From Nitrospira sp. SG-bin2 (GTDB lineage: Bacteria; Nitrospirota; Nitrospiria; Nitrospirales; Nitrospiraceae): a DNA stretch of 39,508 bases. The stretch's first letter is position 1, and each line of letters opens with the position of its first letter. A model generated the notes under the pieces. The model saw only the letters and a program-made list of their open reading frames with translations. It did not search any database and was not told the origin of the DNA. The translations under genes and the position numbers were made by a program. The DNA lies in contig LVWT01000004.1 in assembly GCA_002083405.1 (NCBI GenBank), positions 1-39,508 on the forward strand, written 5' to 3'. Below are positions 24,263 through 33,612 of this stretch, one piece after another.

Positions 24263-24904
24263 TTATTTCTTCCTGACCACCAACACCCCATCGCGAACCG
24301 TGACTAACACGGCAGTCACACGCGGATCGTTGGCCACCGTCCGGTTCAACTCCTGGATGGCAGCGGTCTGGTCATCGGGCGGCGGTTGTTTCAACACCTC
24401 GCCACTCCAGAGCACATTATCAATCAGGATCACACCGTTCGGAGAAAGCAAATCTAGGGCACGTCGGTAGTAATTCAGATAATTCATTTTATCTGCGTCG
24501 ATAAAGATCAGATCGAATGGACCGGTGAGCGTACCCATTGTGTCGAGGGCCGGCCCCATGCGAATGCTGATCTTGCTCCCGAATGGAACCTGTGAGATAT
24601 AGCGTCGAGCCACCGCCGCAGACTCTTCATTGATTTCACATGTGACCACCGTTCCGTTCACCGGTAGCGATTCTGCAAAGCACAGGGCGCTATAGCCCGT
24701 GAACATTCCGATTTCGAGCACCCGCTTGGCGCCCACCAACTGTGTCATCATTTGAAGAAAGGCCCCCTCCAGGGGGCCGACCACCATTTGCGCATACTCC
24801 ATCGTCCGCTGCGTCTCTTCCCTGAGCGCCCGACACACCGACGATTCCGGCCTTGAATAGGCTTGGGCATAGGCTTCGATTTCCGGAGACACCAGGTGCT
24901 TCAT
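24263..24904 (-). CDS. SAM-dependent O-methyltransferase (caffeoyl-CoA OMT family)
   Basis: 213 residues. Rossmann-fold methyltransferase: the SAM loop KRVLEIGMFTGYSALCFAESL is at about 59-79, the acidic adenosine contact VVTCEINEESAAVARRYI follows, and FDLIFIDADKMNYLNYYRRAL then LSPNGVILIDNVLWSGEV give the metal-binding Asp residues typical of the class I divalent-cation-dependent catechol type. Length is normal. The natural substrate is unknown. It is divergent from the M32 carboxypeptidase; the 116-bp gap carries two direct copies of GAGGCCTCGCT (24906-24916 and 25010-25020), one at each gene start. Confidence 0.9.
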   Translation of the reverse strand: MKHLVSPEIEAYAQAYSRPESSVCRALREETQRTMEYAQMVVGPLEGAFLQMMTQLVGAKRVLEIGMFTGYSALCFAESLPVNGTVVTCEINEESAAVARRYISQVPFGSKISIRMGPALDTMGTLTGPFDLIFIDADKMNYLNYYRRALDLLSPNGVILIDNVLWSGEVLKQPPPDDQTAAIQELNRTVANDPRVTAVLVTVRDGVLVVRKK

Positions 24905-25020
24905 AGAGGCCTCGCTGGTTTGAAAAATACGGTTGAGGTTGCGTACACTGCGTCGCCATCATACATCACCTTCGCGCGAAGCGTGATGAGCAGTCTTAGC
25001 CTTACGATAGGAGGCCTCGC

Positions 25021-26553
25021 TTGAAGACATTGGCCACGCTGGAACCCCTCACGACGAGGCTGCTGGAAATCCAGCGTATCAATAGCGCCTCCTCGGTGCT
25101 GTCGTGGGATCAAGAAACCTATATGCCGGCCGGAGGAGGAGCCGCGCGAGCCGAGCAAATCGCCGTCCTCCAAGGCTTGGCCCATCAGAAGCTGGTGTCC
25201 CCGGATATTGAGCAGCTCTTGTCGCAATGGGTCGATCCCGCGACGGGCCAGGCAGCCGAACAACCGAGAGATCTGTGGGATGAGCCCTCTCGCTCGCTGT
25301 TGCGGGAAGTCTGGCGGGACTTCAGCCGGGCCAAGAAACTTCCGTCTGATTTTGTGATGACGGTAAGCCGGGAATGTTCACTCGCGCAGCAGGTCTGGGC
25401 CGAGGCAAAGGAACAGAACACATTTGCCAGATTTCTGCCGAACCTCCGCACGGTTCTGTCGCTCAAACGCCAAGAGGCTCAGTATCTCGGCTACACCGAT
25501 TCGCCCTATAACGCGCTCCTGGACGTGTATGAACCGGGCTCCACGATCGCCGCGCTTCAACCTGTCTTCACCCAGCTGAAAGCCCGCCTCGTCCCGCTGC
25601 TGAGGCGAATTACCGAGAGCCACGTTCGGATCGACGATAGTATTCTCCGGCACTCGTATGATCAGACCCGGCAACTGGAGTTCGGGCGCCTGGTCCTGAC
25701 TGCCATGGGTTATGACTTCGAGCGCGGCCGATTGGATCTTTCGGCCCATCCATTCACAACCTCATTTCATCCGACTGACGTGCGGGTGACCACTCGCGTC
25801 TATGAGCGCGAACTCCAATCCTGCCTGTTCAGCTGCATCCATGAAGGCGGGCATGGCCTCTACGACCAGGGGCTCGACCAACGGCATTTCGGCACACCGC
25901 TCGGCGACTCAGTCTCACTCGGCATTCATGAGAGCCAATCCCGGCTGTGGGAAAATTGCGTCGGGCGCTCCCGCGCCTTTTGGCGCTTCTTCTATCCGGT
26001 TCTGCAACAGACCTTTCACAACCAGCTGCAGGGCGTGGACGTCGAGCGATTTTACGCCGCGATCAACTGCGTAAAACCCTCGTTCATCCGCGTGGAAGCC
26101 GACGAGTTGACCTATAACCTCCACATCATGCTGCGATTCGAAATTGAACAGGACCTCATTGAAGGCAAGGTGCAGCCCGAAGACTTGCCCGCCTTGTGGA
26201 ACCAAAAGATGAAGGAGTATTTGGGAATCACCCCGACATCAGATGCGGAAGGCGTGCTGCAGGACGTCCACTGGTCGTTCGGCGCCTTCGGCTACTTTCC
26301 AACCTATACGCTGGGCAACCTGTACTCCGTGCAATTTTTCGAGCAAGCCAAACTGGAGATTTCCCGTCTTGAAGAAAGCATCGCCGCGGGGCAATTGCTG
26401 GAATTACGCCGCTGGTTAGAACAGAAAATTCATCGCTGGGGTCGGATGTTTACCCCGGACCATCTTGCCCGACGCGTGACAGGCACCACGATCAGTCCCG
26501 ATCCATTTTTATCGTATGTGGAAAAGAAATACGGCGAGATCTACCAGCTCTGA
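25021..26553 (+). CDS. M32-family metallocarboxypeptidase (Taq type)
   Basis: 510 residues. A zinc (or cobalt) carboxypeptidase of the cytoplasm that trims peptides from the C-terminus. HEGGH at 274-278 holds the two metal ligands and the catalytic Glu; HESQSRLWEN at 303-312 is the family's second conserved block. VLSWDQETYMPAGG near residue 27 and DVRVTTRVYERE at 253-264 also fit. The start is TTG at 25021 with AGGAGG upstream; no ATG or GTG is better placed. The 3' end overlaps the convergent gene by 13 bases. Confidence 0.94.
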   Translation: MKTLATLEPLTTRLLEIQRINSASSVLSWDQETYMPAGGGAARAEQIAVLQGLAHQKLVSPDIEQLLSQWVDPATGQAAEQPRDLWDEPSRSLLREVWRDFSRAKKLPSDFVMTVSRECSLAQQVWAEAKEQNTFARFLPNLRTVLSLKRQEAQYLGYTDSPYNALLDVYEPGSTIAALQPVFTQLKARLVPLLRRITESHVRIDDSILRHSYDQTRQLEFGRLVLTAMGYDFERGRLDLSAHPFTTSFHPTDVRVTTRVYERELQSCLFSCIHEGGHGLYDQGLDQRHFGTPLGDSVSLGIHESQSRLWENCVGRSRAFWRFFYPVLQQTFHNQLQGVDVERFYAAINCVKPSFIRVEADELTYNLHIMLRFEIEQDLIEGKVQPEDLPALWNQKMKEYLGITPTSDAEGVLQDVHWSFGAFGYFPTYTLGNLYSVQFFEQAKLEISRLEESIAAGQLLELRRWLEQKIHRWGRMFTPDHLARRVTGTTISPDPFLSYVEKKYGEIYQL

Positions 26554-27137
26554 ATGCTCGACACGGCCTTGCTGTCATAGCCCATCGCCGTATTCAGCTT
26601 GGCCAGCACCCCAGGGGAACAGGTAAATTCAGCCTGTACCTCGATCCGATCGGGCACAAGGAGCGTGGTGTGAAAGGTAATATCCCGAATGGGAATTTTG
26701 AATTCCGGTTGCTGCGGCGTGCTCAGCTCTACCGCCTCGACGGAATAGGTGATTGCGCCGCTGTCCTGCGGCCCATAGACAGTCACAACGGCATCAATGA
26801 TCTCTTTGATCTTCTCATTGATCTCCACCCCTTCAATCGACGTCAACAGCAGCGGAATCACCTCATCCCTGGCCTGATCGGACAAGGTGAAATTCTCGAT
26901 CCTCCCCTTTCGACGAAGCGACGTGAGGTCATTATCAAGATCTTTGCTGAACGCACCATAGGCAAACCGGAAGAATTCAAAGTGCAACCCCTTGAATCCT
27001 TTGCCGAATGTTTGGATCTCGCATAGAAAGCACAACTGCTGCAGTTTGACATCGCTCAATAACCCGTACGGCTCCGCCAGATGCAGTACATAGGAGAGGA
27101 GCGCACGATCAACGGTGATTTGGTTCGGTGTTCTCAT
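26541..27137 (-). CDS. YwgA/Panacea-like protein of unknown function
   Basis: 198 residues. The first half resembles the winged-helix fold found in YwgA and in Panacea (SocA-type) proteins: LLSYVLHLAEPYGLLSDVKLQQLCFLCEIQTFG, then FEFFRFAYGAFSKDLDNDL and LRRKGRI, matching the K.QK..FL....YGPFS..L..L....I layout. The second half has no match I know. Panacea domains occur in antitoxins, but no toxin-like gene is adjacent; the neighbours are a peptidase and fur. It converges on, and overlaps, the M32 gene. Confidence 0.55.
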   Translation of the reverse strand: MRTPNQITVDRALLSYVLHLAEPYGLLSDVKLQQLCFLCEIQTFGKGFKGLHFEFFRFAYGAFSKDLDNDLTSLRRKGRIENFTLSDQARDEVIPLLLTSIEGVEINEKIKEIIDAVVTVYGPQDSGAITYSVEAVELSTPQQPEFKIPIRDITFHTTLLVPDRIEVQAEFTCSPGVLAKLNTAMGYDSKAVSSIQSW

Positions 27138-27283
27138 GCTGTGATCCTGATAGCAAAATACGGGTTCTTACTATAAATAGACCATCGGTGATCGTCAAAC
27201 CTGTTTGTTCCACCCTATGCCCTTGACCCTTATAGCTCGTTTCGTCTTTAATGGCACTTCTCAATAGGAGTCAGGTTGGCACC

Positions 27284-27715
27284 ATGTCGAAGCATCAAAA
27301 AGAAATTACGGCTCTGAAAGAGCATCTCGGAAAACATCAGCTGAAATGCACCCGCCAACGCGAACTGATTCTGGATGCCTTTCTCAAGCAAGAGCACATC
27401 ACTGCTGAGGCGATGTATCACCAGCTGGCGAAAAAAGATCCGCATTTGGGGCTGGCAACGATCTACCGCACGCTCAATCTCTTTTGCGAAGCCGGCCTGG
27501 CACAGGCCCGGCACTTCGGCACGCAGACCCAGTACGACAATGTCTCCCATAAAGGCCATCACGACCATCTCATCTGCACAGACTGCGGAAAGATCGTGGA
27601 GTTTGAAAACTGCGACATTGAACGTCTTCAGGAGGAAGTCGCCGCTCGCAACGGCTTCACCATCAAAACTCACCGTCTGGAACTCTACGGCCTCTGTTCT
27701 CGCTGTCGTCATTGA
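27284..27715 (+). CDS. fur: Ferric uptake regulator Fur
   Basis: 143 residues from the ATG at 27284; a frame from 27251 would add 11 residues but a TAGGAGT site lies between the two. DNA-binding winged helix at about 10-80 (CTRQRELILDAFL, LGLATIYRTLNLFCEAGL). HHDHLICTDCGKIVEFE at 92-108 gives the metal-sensing histidines and the first Cys pair (98, 101), and CSRC at 138-141 the second, the structural zinc site. It represses iron uptake genes when iron is sufficient. It lies directly before a ferric-iron ABC importer, which fits Fur rather than Zur or PerR. Confidence 0.9.
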   Translation: MSKHQKEITALKEHLGKHQLKCTRQRELILDAFLKQEHITAEAMYHQLAKKDPHLGLATIYRTLNLFCEAGLAQARHFGTQTQYDNVSHKGHHDHLICTDCGKIVEFENCDIERLQEEVAARNGFTIKTHRLELYGLCSRCRH

Positions 27716-27742
27716 CCTCCGCCCGTTTTTTTGGTATTCTTT

Positions 27743-27759
27743 TTGAGACGATTTATCAA
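27743..27759. promoter_or_regulatory. Weak Fur-box-like palindrome before the iron importer
   Basis: TTGAGACGATTTATCAA has TTGA/TCAA ends and resembles the stronger box before exbB. It matches the classical 19-bp Fur box at only about 10 positions in the best register. A poor promoter (TTGGTA at 27731, 18-base spacer, TATCAA at 27755) overlaps it. Confidence 0.35.
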
Positions 27760-27785
27760 TTTCAATTTAATGAAAGGTGTGGTCT

Positions 27786-28856
27786 GTGCGGAACATCCTA
27801 CAGCATCGGCTCTCTTCTTCTCGTTCTTCCCGTCTCCGATTCGCCTCAATCGCCCTGGTGTTCTGCGGCCTGCTCCTCTCCGCATGGCCGAATGCCGCAA
27901 CCCCAGCCTGGGCCGAGGAGAAGTTAACTGTATATTCAGGGCGCGCTGAACGGCTGATCAAGCCTGTGCTTGATTCCTTTACTACTAAGACCGGCATTCA
28001 AATCGACCTGCTCTCCTCCGGCACCACCGAACTGGTCAACCGGTTGAAGATAGAAGGAGACCGCAGTCCGGCTGATCTGTTCATTACCAATGACGCCGGC
28101 AGCCTGGAGATAGCCCGTACTGCGGGACTGCTTCGCCCGCTAAACATGCGGGAAATCGACCGCTCCATCCCTTCGCAATTCCGCGCCGTGGACAATAGCT
28201 GGATCGGCTTGTCCGGACGCTTCTGGATCATCGTCTATAACACCACCCTGGTGAAACCCGATCAGGTCAAGTCGTTGCTCGATCTGGCCAATGCTGAATG
28301 GAAAGACAAAATTGCGATTCCAAATTCCGGCAGTGAGTACTTACAGGCGGGGGTCTCCGTCATCCGCGCGAGTGTGGGAGACGAACGGACAAAGAGTTTT
28401 CTCCAGGGACTTCGAGATAATGCCGGAAGCCAGGTCTATCAGAAAAGCTCTCAAATCGTGGAGGCGGTCGCCAAGGGCCAGGTCGCCATCGGCATCGTGA
28501 ATCATTATTACGTGTATCGGCATCTCGCCGCGCAGCCGACTGCGCCGCTCGCCGTTTTGATGCCGGACCAACATGAGGGTGGTATGGGCGCGATCATGAA
28601 TGTGGCGGGCGTCGGGATTCTCAAACATACCCCGCGGCTCGACAACGCCAAGCTGCTCGTCGAGTTTCTGGTGGCGCAGGCAGGCCAGAAGATGTTTGCC
28701 GATCTCGACAAGGAATATCCGCTTCATCCGGAAGTCAAGGCCGATCCTGTCCTTATCGACCGCAAGAGCTTTCGCGCAGCCCTGGTGCCGCTCACTAAGC
28801 TGGCCGAGTTGCGCGAACCGACACAGCTGCTCATCGAACAAGTAGGCCTCCGGTAA
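27786..28856 (+). CDS. Ferric iron ABC transporter substrate-binding protein
   Basis: 356 residues from GTG 27786 (MRNILQHRLSS); GTG 27777 is also in frame. A signal peptide ends near WAEEK (about residue 43). The mature protein starts LTVYSGRAERLIKPVLDSF, the family opening of FbpA/FutA/AfuA proteins, with SGTTELVNRLKIEGDRSPAD and a pair of tyrosines (NHYYVYRH, near 240) where FbpA-like proteins bind Fe(III). It captures ferric iron in the periplasm and hands it to the next two gene products. The AT-rich 27716-27776 gap has a Fur-like palindrome. Confidence 0.9.
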   Translation: MRNILQHRLSSSRSSRLRFASIALVFCGLLLSAWPNAATPAWAEEKLTVYSGRAERLIKPVLDSFTTKTGIQIDLLSSGTTELVNRLKIEGDRSPADLFITNDAGSLEIARTAGLLRPLNMREIDRSIPSQFRAVDNSWIGLSGRFWIIVYNTTLVKPDQVKSLLDLANAEWKDKIAIPNSGSEYLQAGVSVIRASVGDERTKSFLQGLRDNAGSQVYQKSSQIVEAVAKGQVAIGIVNHYYVYRHLAAQPTAPLAVLMPDQHEGGMGAIMNVAGVGILKHTPRLDNAKLLVEFLVAQAGQKMFADLDKEYPLHPEVKADPVLIDRKSFRAALVPLTKLAELREPTQLLIEQVGLR

Positions 28857-28871
28857 CACACGAGCCTGCTT

Positions 28872-30455
28872 GTGACCAATCTACGGCTCCATGCGACATT
28901 CCCCCTCCAGTTGGCCGTGCTGGGCAGCGCTATACTCATTCTTCTGCCGCTGGGCTATGTCACCGGCTTGGCCATGTCGGCCGATCTTGCGGTGTGGCAA
29001 CGCCTGTGGGCCACACGCATCCCCGAACTGTTGACCAACACCGCGGCCCTGGCTGGGACCGTGGCCGTTCTGACCCTCCTGTTAGGCGTCTCGACTGCCT
29101 GGATAGTCACACGATTCGATTTTCATGGGCGCCGGCTCTGGGAAGTCGCCCTCGTACTGCCGTTGGCGATGCCGACCTACGTGTTGGCCTACGTGTACAA
29201 CTATCTGTTGGGATTCGGCGGGCCGGTGGAACACCTCTGGCAAGTCTTGGCTGGGCCTCAGGCCAGAATCTTCTCGCCCCAGAGTTTCTGGGGCGCCACG
29301 CTGGTGATGGCACTTGACACCTTCCCGTTCGTCTATCTCCTGACCCGTAGCGCGCTCTTGAGTTTAAACGTGTCGTACGAAGAAGTGGCCCGTACATGCG
29401 GCGCTTCGCGCGTGCATACGATGCTCCGTGTGACTCTGCCACTGCTTCGCCCTTCAATCGTAGCAGGAACGGCGCTGGTCATTCTCTACGTGGTTTCTGA
29501 TTTCGGCGCCGTCTCTCTCTTACGCTACCAAACACTGACCTATGCCGTCTTTCAGCAAATGACCGGCCGATCCGACAATACCGCCGCCAGCATTCTGAGT
29601 ATCCTGCTGGTGATACTCGCCCTGGTCTTCTTGCTGACCGAGCGTTGGTTTCGCCACAAAAGCCGATTTCACCAAACGACGGGCCGCTATCGTGCGCCAC
29701 TGCGTATCAGATGTGACTGGATCAAGACAGCGGCCTTTACTGCATATCTTTCCGCCATCCTCGGTGCAGCCTTCGGTGTTCCTTTCTACTTGCTCGTGCA
29801 ATGGAGCCTATCTCCGGAAGCGCTGGCAATTTTGGATGCCCGCTTCGTCGGTTTTGTCTGGAATAGCGCATTCCTTTCAGCCCTTGCCGCTACCGCAGGA
29901 GTCTTGATCGGCCTTCCACTGGCCTATCTCGCAAGCCGGAAACCGACCTGGCTCAATCTGGGCTGCCTACAGGCGGCTTACGCCGGCTATGTCCTCCCCG
30001 GACCGGTTGCAGCCCTGGCCGTCTTAGTGCTGTGCCTCAAACTGGTGCCGTTCGTTTATGGCACGGTGGTCGTCTTGATCGTCGCCTACGTGCTGCATTT
30101 TCTCCCCGCCGGGCTTCAGTCGCTCGAACCGGCGCTTCAGCAGATTACGCCCAATCTTGAAGAAGCAGCCCGCACATTGGGGCTCGGTGTTCAGTCAACC
30201 TGGCGCCGTGTGACGCTGCCGCTCATACGCAATGGCTTTATCGCAGCCTGGGTCCTGATGTTTCTGCAAACGATGAAAGAGTTGCCGGCCACACTACTCC
30301 TGCGTCCGGTAGGTTTTGACACGCTGGCGATCCGTGTTTGGCTGGAGGCGAGCGAAGAGTACTATCAACTGGCGGCTCCCTCCGCGCTGCTGATCGTGCT
30401 GGTAGGTTTACCGGCGTTGGCACTTCTGTTATCGCGTGATTGGCGTGCGGCCTAG
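28872..30455 (+). CDS. Ferric iron ABC transporter permease (fused, two-domain)
   Basis: 527 residues, GTG start 15 bases after the binding-protein gene. About 12 membrane segments arranged as two permease halves. Each half has the EAA loop that docks the ATPase: EEVARTCGASRVHTMLRVTLPLLRP in the first and EEAARTLGLGVQSTWRRVTLPLIR in the second. This is the FbpB/SfuB architecture of iron importers. It partners with the preceding binding protein and the following ATPase. Confidence 0.93.
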   Translation: MTNLRLHATFPLQLAVLGSAILILLPLGYVTGLAMSADLAVWQRLWATRIPELLTNTAALAGTVAVLTLLLGVSTAWIVTRFDFHGRRLWEVALVLPLAMPTYVLAYVYNYLLGFGGPVEHLWQVLAGPQARIFSPQSFWGATLVMALDTFPFVYLLTRSALLSLNVSYEEVARTCGASRVHTMLRVTLPLLRPSIVAGTALVILYVVSDFGAVSLLRYQTLTYAVFQQMTGRSDNTAASILSILLVILALVFLLTERWFRHKSRFHQTTGRYRAPLRIRCDWIKTAAFTAYLSAILGAAFGVPFYLLVQWSLSPEALAILDARFVGFVWNSAFLSALAATAGVLIGLPLAYLASRKPTWLNLGCLQAAYAGYVLPGPVAALAVLVLCLKLVPFVYGTVVVLIVAYVLHFLPAGLQSLEPALQQITPNLEEAARTLGLGVQSTWRRVTLPLIRNGFIAAWVLMFLQTMKELPATLLLRPVGFDTLAIRVWLEASEEYYQLAAPSALLIVLVGLPALALLLSRDWRAA

Positions 30456-30463
30456 ATTGAACG

Positions 30464-31624
30464 ATGACGACTGAATCACATCCAACCCCTGCGGACACCA
30501 ACGGGCTCGACAGCCAGGCCGACCTAAGCGCACCGGCAGCTCCTATTTTAGAACTGCGCTCGGTGTCTTGCGCCTATGATCCGCACCGCCCGGCTATTCG
30601 TGATATTTCATTTTCAGCGCGGGAAGGGGAAATACTTTGCCTGCTCGGGCCATCAGGCTGCGGCAAAACCACTGTGCTACGGGCCATCGCTGGCTTTGAG
30701 CCGGTGAGGTCCGGAGAGATCTTCCTGTCAGGCCGGCGAGTCTCTTCTTCCTCGGATACGATCCCCACTGAAGAACGGCATGTCGGCATGGTCTTCCAAG
30801 AATATGCCCTGTTTCCTCACCTGCGCGTCGTCGGCAACATCGCCTTTGGACTGGGCCACCTGTCCCGATCTGATCGAGAGAACCGGGTTCAAGAGATGTT
30901 GCGGCTGACTGGCTTGGAAGGTTTTGAGCGGCGCTATCCGCACGAGCTATCAGGCGGGCAGCAGCAGCGCGTGGCGCTGGCGCGGGCATTGGTACAGAAT
31001 CCGGTCGTGCTGTTGCTGGATGAGCCGTTCAGCAACCTCGACCCCGATATGGCCGGCCACATGCGCCAAGAGATCCATACGTTGTTGCGCCGGATGAAAA
31101 CGACAACCATCTTAGTCACCCACGATCATGACGAAGCCTTTGCCATGGCCGACCGGATTGCCGTGCTGAACCAGGGCGTATTGGAACAGATCGACGCGCC
31201 GGAACTGATCTACCACGTGCCAGCCACGCCGTTTGTCGCTGACTTTGTGGGACAAGCCGATTTTATTCCCGGACGAATCGAACAGAGGCTGGTTCACACA
31301 GAGCTGGGGCAGTTTCCCGACACACTCAACTGTTCCGAAGGCACTGTGGTTGTGATGATGATTCGTCCGGACGATATTCACATACTCCCGAATCCATCGG
31401 CCACATCAAGAGTCGTGGCCCGTCAGTTCCGAGGGTCGGAGAATCTCTACGCAGTTCGACTCGGCTCCGGACTGATCGTGCACAGCAGCGAAAGTTCGAC
31501 CGCCGTTTATCAGGAAGGCACGGCAGTGGAGGTACGGGTAACCGCAACCCATACCGTGCTGTTCAATCCCCCCTCATCAAATGCAGCTGGCCAGCCCCCT
31601 CCCGGCCCGGACAAGAGGGACTGA
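30464..31624 (+). CDS. Ferric iron ABC transporter ATP-binding protein
   Basis: 386 residues. Walker A GPSGCGKTT at 62-70, Q-loop VFQEYALFPHL, signature LSGGQQQRVALARAL starting at 162, Walker B VVLLLDEPFSNLDP from about 181, switch ILVTHDHDEAFAMADR. A C-terminal TOBE-like domain (about 285-365) follows, as in FbpC. The N-terminal 26 residues are a low-complexity extension. It starts 8 bases after the permease gene, completing an afu/fbp-type operon. Confidence 0.94.
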   Translation: MTTESHPTPADTNGLDSQADLSAPAAPILELRSVSCAYDPHRPAIRDISFSAREGEILCLLGPSGCGKTTVLRAIAGFEPVRSGEIFLSGRRVSSSSDTIPTEERHVGMVFQEYALFPHLRVVGNIAFGLGHLSRSDRENRVQEMLRLTGLEGFERRYPHELSGGQQQRVALARALVQNPVVLLLDEPFSNLDPDMAGHMRQEIHTLLRRMKTTTILVTHDHDEAFAMADRIAVLNQGVLEQIDAPELIYHVPATPFVADFVGQADFIPGRIEQRLVHTELGQFPDTLNCSEGTVVVMMIRPDDIHILPNPSATSRVVARQFRGSENLYAVRLGSGLIVHSSESSTAVYQEGTAVEVRVTATHTVLFNPPSSNAAGQPPPGPDKRD

Positions 31625-31632
31625 TTTTTCTA

Positions 31633-31676
31633 TTGACAGAACCCGATGATCAATGGTATTGAGAAGCATTATCAAT
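31633..31676 (+). promoter_or_regulatory. Promoter with overlapping Fur box before exbB-exbD-tonB
   Basis: TTGACA at 31633-31638 and TATTGA at 31657-31662 with an 18-base spacer form a good sigma-70 promoter. GGTATTGAGAAGCATTATC at 31655-31673 matches the classical Fur box at 15 of 19 positions and covers the -10 box, so Fur with iron would block transcription. The adjacent ATTGAGAAGCATTATCAAT (31658-31676) has an inverted-repeat layout. Confidence 0.7.
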
Positions 31677-31702
31677 AATGACCGTCATGGAGCGGCAGCC
31701 TC

Positions 31703-32134
31703 ATGGACGTTTTAAAAGAGATCGTTGACTACGGAATCATCGGACTGTTGCTGATCCTCAGCGTATGGGCAGTGGCGGTGGCCGTCGAGCGATGGCAATT
31801 CTATCGTCGGATCGACCTCGCGCAATACCCGAACCAGCAGCTGTTCGAAATCGCTCTGACGAAGCGGTTGGTAATTATCGGAACTGTGGCGGCTAATGCT
31901 CCTTACATCGGCCTCTTGGGAACAGTCCTCGGTATCATGTTGACGTTTCACACGATGGGAACGTCTAAGACGATCGCCGTCAGTTCGATCATGGTCGGAT
32001 TGAGTCTGGCGCTCAAGGCGACAGCGGTAGGGCTTCTGGTGGCCATCCCGTGCGTCGTCATGAATAACGCGTTGAGGAGACGCGTGACCGAGCTCATCAC
32101 GCTGTACAAAGTACACCATCAACATGGATCATGA
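31703..32134 (+). CDS. exbB: ExbB-type proton channel subunit (short form)
   Basis: 143 residues with three membrane segments (about 12-30, 60-80, 95-118). The conserved ExbB/TolQ core is ANAPYIGLLGTVLGIMLTFHTMG, followed by the region SSIMVGLSLALKATAVGLLVAIPCVV that lines the channel. It uses the proton gradient across the inner membrane to energise TonB. The short form lacks the large cytoplasmic insert of E. coli ExbB and resembles the TonB-system type 2 kind. It overlaps exbD by 11 bases. Confidence 0.92.
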   Translation: MDVLKEIVDYGIIGLLLILSVWAVAVAVERWQFYRRIDLAQYPNQQLFEIALTKRLVIIGTVAANAPYIGLLGTVLGIMLTFHTMGTSKTIAVSSIMVGLSLALKATAVGLLVAIPCVVMNNALRRRVTELITLYKVHHQHGS

Positions 32135-32498
32135 ATTCAATCAAATCAACGTCATCCCGCTGGTTGACGTGATGTTGGTCCTGCTCGTTATTGTCCTGAC
32201 GACGGCTACATTCATCAGCACCGGCCAGATCCCTGTGGACCTAGCCAAAGCGAGTGAGGCCGGGGATCATAAGGATGTACCGGTGGTTATCACGTTGACC
32301 GCAGAAGGGCAAATGTATCTTAACGATTCGGCTGTTCCGGAAAATGGATTGCGGATCGTGCTTGAGCCGCATCCGCGGGAATCGCTGGTCGTCGTTCGCG
32401 CCGACAAGGTGACTATTTTGGAACGGTTCGTTCAGGTGGTTGATGAAGTGAGGAGTCTCGGGTTTGGCCAAGTCAGCCTCGAAGTGGTGAAATCGTGA
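32124..32498 (+). CDS. exbD: ExbD-type biopolymer transport protein
   Basis: 124 residues. NQINVIPLVDVMLVLLVIVLTTATF (about 6-30) is the single membrane helix with the essential Asp (Asp15 in LVDVML) that carries protons. The periplasmic part, ending LERFVQVVDEVRSLGFGQVSLEV, is the peptidoglycan-side domain of ExbD. It overlaps exbB by 11 bases and tonB by 4, which points to strict co-translation. Confidence 0.93.
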   Translation: MDHEFNQINVIPLVDVMLVLLVIVLTTATFISTGQIPVDLAKASEAGDHKDVPVVITLTAEGQMYLNDSAVPENGLRIVLEPHPRESLVVVRADKVTILERFVQVVDEVRSLGFGQVSLEVVKS

Positions 32499-33322
32499 TG
32501 ACTCTTTCGCATAACTGTCCAGATACCACACGCCGGCACAAGCAGGGCTGGATCTACTCCGTGCTTTTTCATGCGCTCATGGGAACCGGCGCGTTCGCGC
32601 TGGCGTCAAGCTTGACGCCAGCGTTCGAACCGGATTCCTTCAAATGGAATGTGGCGCTGATGCAATCTCCGGCCCCTCAACCGACAACGACCCCGATGCC
32701 AGAGACCAAACCGCTGCCTAAACAAATTGAGCCGGTCGCAAATCCCGTTCAGCGGCAAGTGGTGCGCCCGGTGGAAGACATCATTCCGGTCAATCACGCG
32801 GCGTCAACCTTCATCCCTCAGCCTGTTCAACAGGAGGAAGGCAGAATGCCGGTTGTGACGCAGGATAGGATTGTTCCGGAAGAACAGCCGGTCGAAACGA
32901 AGATCGCCTCCATACAGGAAGCCGTTGCGCCTCCCATCACGGAACCGCTTGTCAGCCGCCCGCTTGCAGAACCGGCGCCGCAGCAGGCCGCCGCCGAACC
33001 GGCAGCCGTAATGACCACGGCACCCGTAATCAAGGCCGACTATGGATGGCTGATGAAAGCATTACTCGGACGAATTGATGCACTCAAGAACTACCCGGTC
33101 ATGGCTCGGATCAATCATTGGGAAGGCAAGGTGATCCTCCGGGCTGTCATCAGAGACGATGGTCAAGTGCTGATGGTAGACGTGCAAGAAAGCTCAGGTC
33201 GGTCGATCCTAGATAACGATGCGATGGAAACTTTGAAAAAAGCCTCCCCGCTAAAACTGGATCAGCCGTTAGGAAAGCCCCAAGTAGCGATACTTATGCC
33301 GATCAGCTATTCGCTTCGTTAG
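32495..33322 (+). CDS. tonB: TonB energy transducer
   Basis: 275 residues. Cytoplasmic stub, then one membrane helix at about 18-38 (WIYSVLFHALMGTGAFALA), a long Pro/Glu/Ala-rich periplasmic spacer (about 50-180), and the C-terminal TonB domain (about 183-275) with YPVMARINHWEGKVILRAVI and VQESSGRSILDNDAMETLKKASPL. It transmits ExbB-ExbD energy to outer-membrane receptors, most likely the receptor encoded next. Overlaps exbD by 4 bases (ATGA). Confidence 0.92.
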   Translation: MMTLSHNCPDTTRRHKQGWIYSVLFHALMGTGAFALASSLTPAFEPDSFKWNVALMQSPAPQPTTTPMPETKPLPKQIEPVANPVQRQVVRPVEDIIPVNHAASTFIPQPVQQEEGRMPVVTQDRIVPEEQPVETKIASIQEAVAPPITEPLVSRPLAEPAPQQAAAEPAAVMTTAPVIKADYGWLMKALLGRIDALKNYPVMARINHWEGKVILRAVIRDDGQVLMVDVQESSGRSILDNDAMETLKKASPLKLDQPLGKPQVAILMPISYSLR

Positions 33323-33536
33323 GCTCGCACTGACGCCTTGAAGGAATGCTCCGTCATGATACAGATATCGGCGCCATGACAAATGAATCGAGAAATGTTT
33401 TCGCGATCTCGGCACTCGGTATTTTTTTGATGCACAGGTCAAGAGAAACTGAGTGAGTGGTCGTCAGCCAGACAAAACCGGCACAAGTAAGAAGAGGCGG
33501 TTCGTCTTAGAAAAACAGTACCGTTTAACACCCCGG

Positions 33537-33569
33537 GCTTCCCATTCTTTTAAGGGAAGCTTCATTTTT
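33537..33569 (+). terminator. Hairpin with T-rich tail in the receptor leader
   Basis: GCTTCCC (33537-33543) pairs with GGGAAGC (33554-33560) across a 10-base loop and is followed by TTCATTTTT. It lies 43 bases before the receptor start. It could end the tonB transcript or act as an attenuator in the receptor mRNA. The rest of the 33323-33612 gap shows nothing recognisable. Confidence 0.45.
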
Positions 33570-33612
33570 AACCCCAGAGGCCATTAGAGCCCATCGCACA
33601 AGGAGAAGGTGC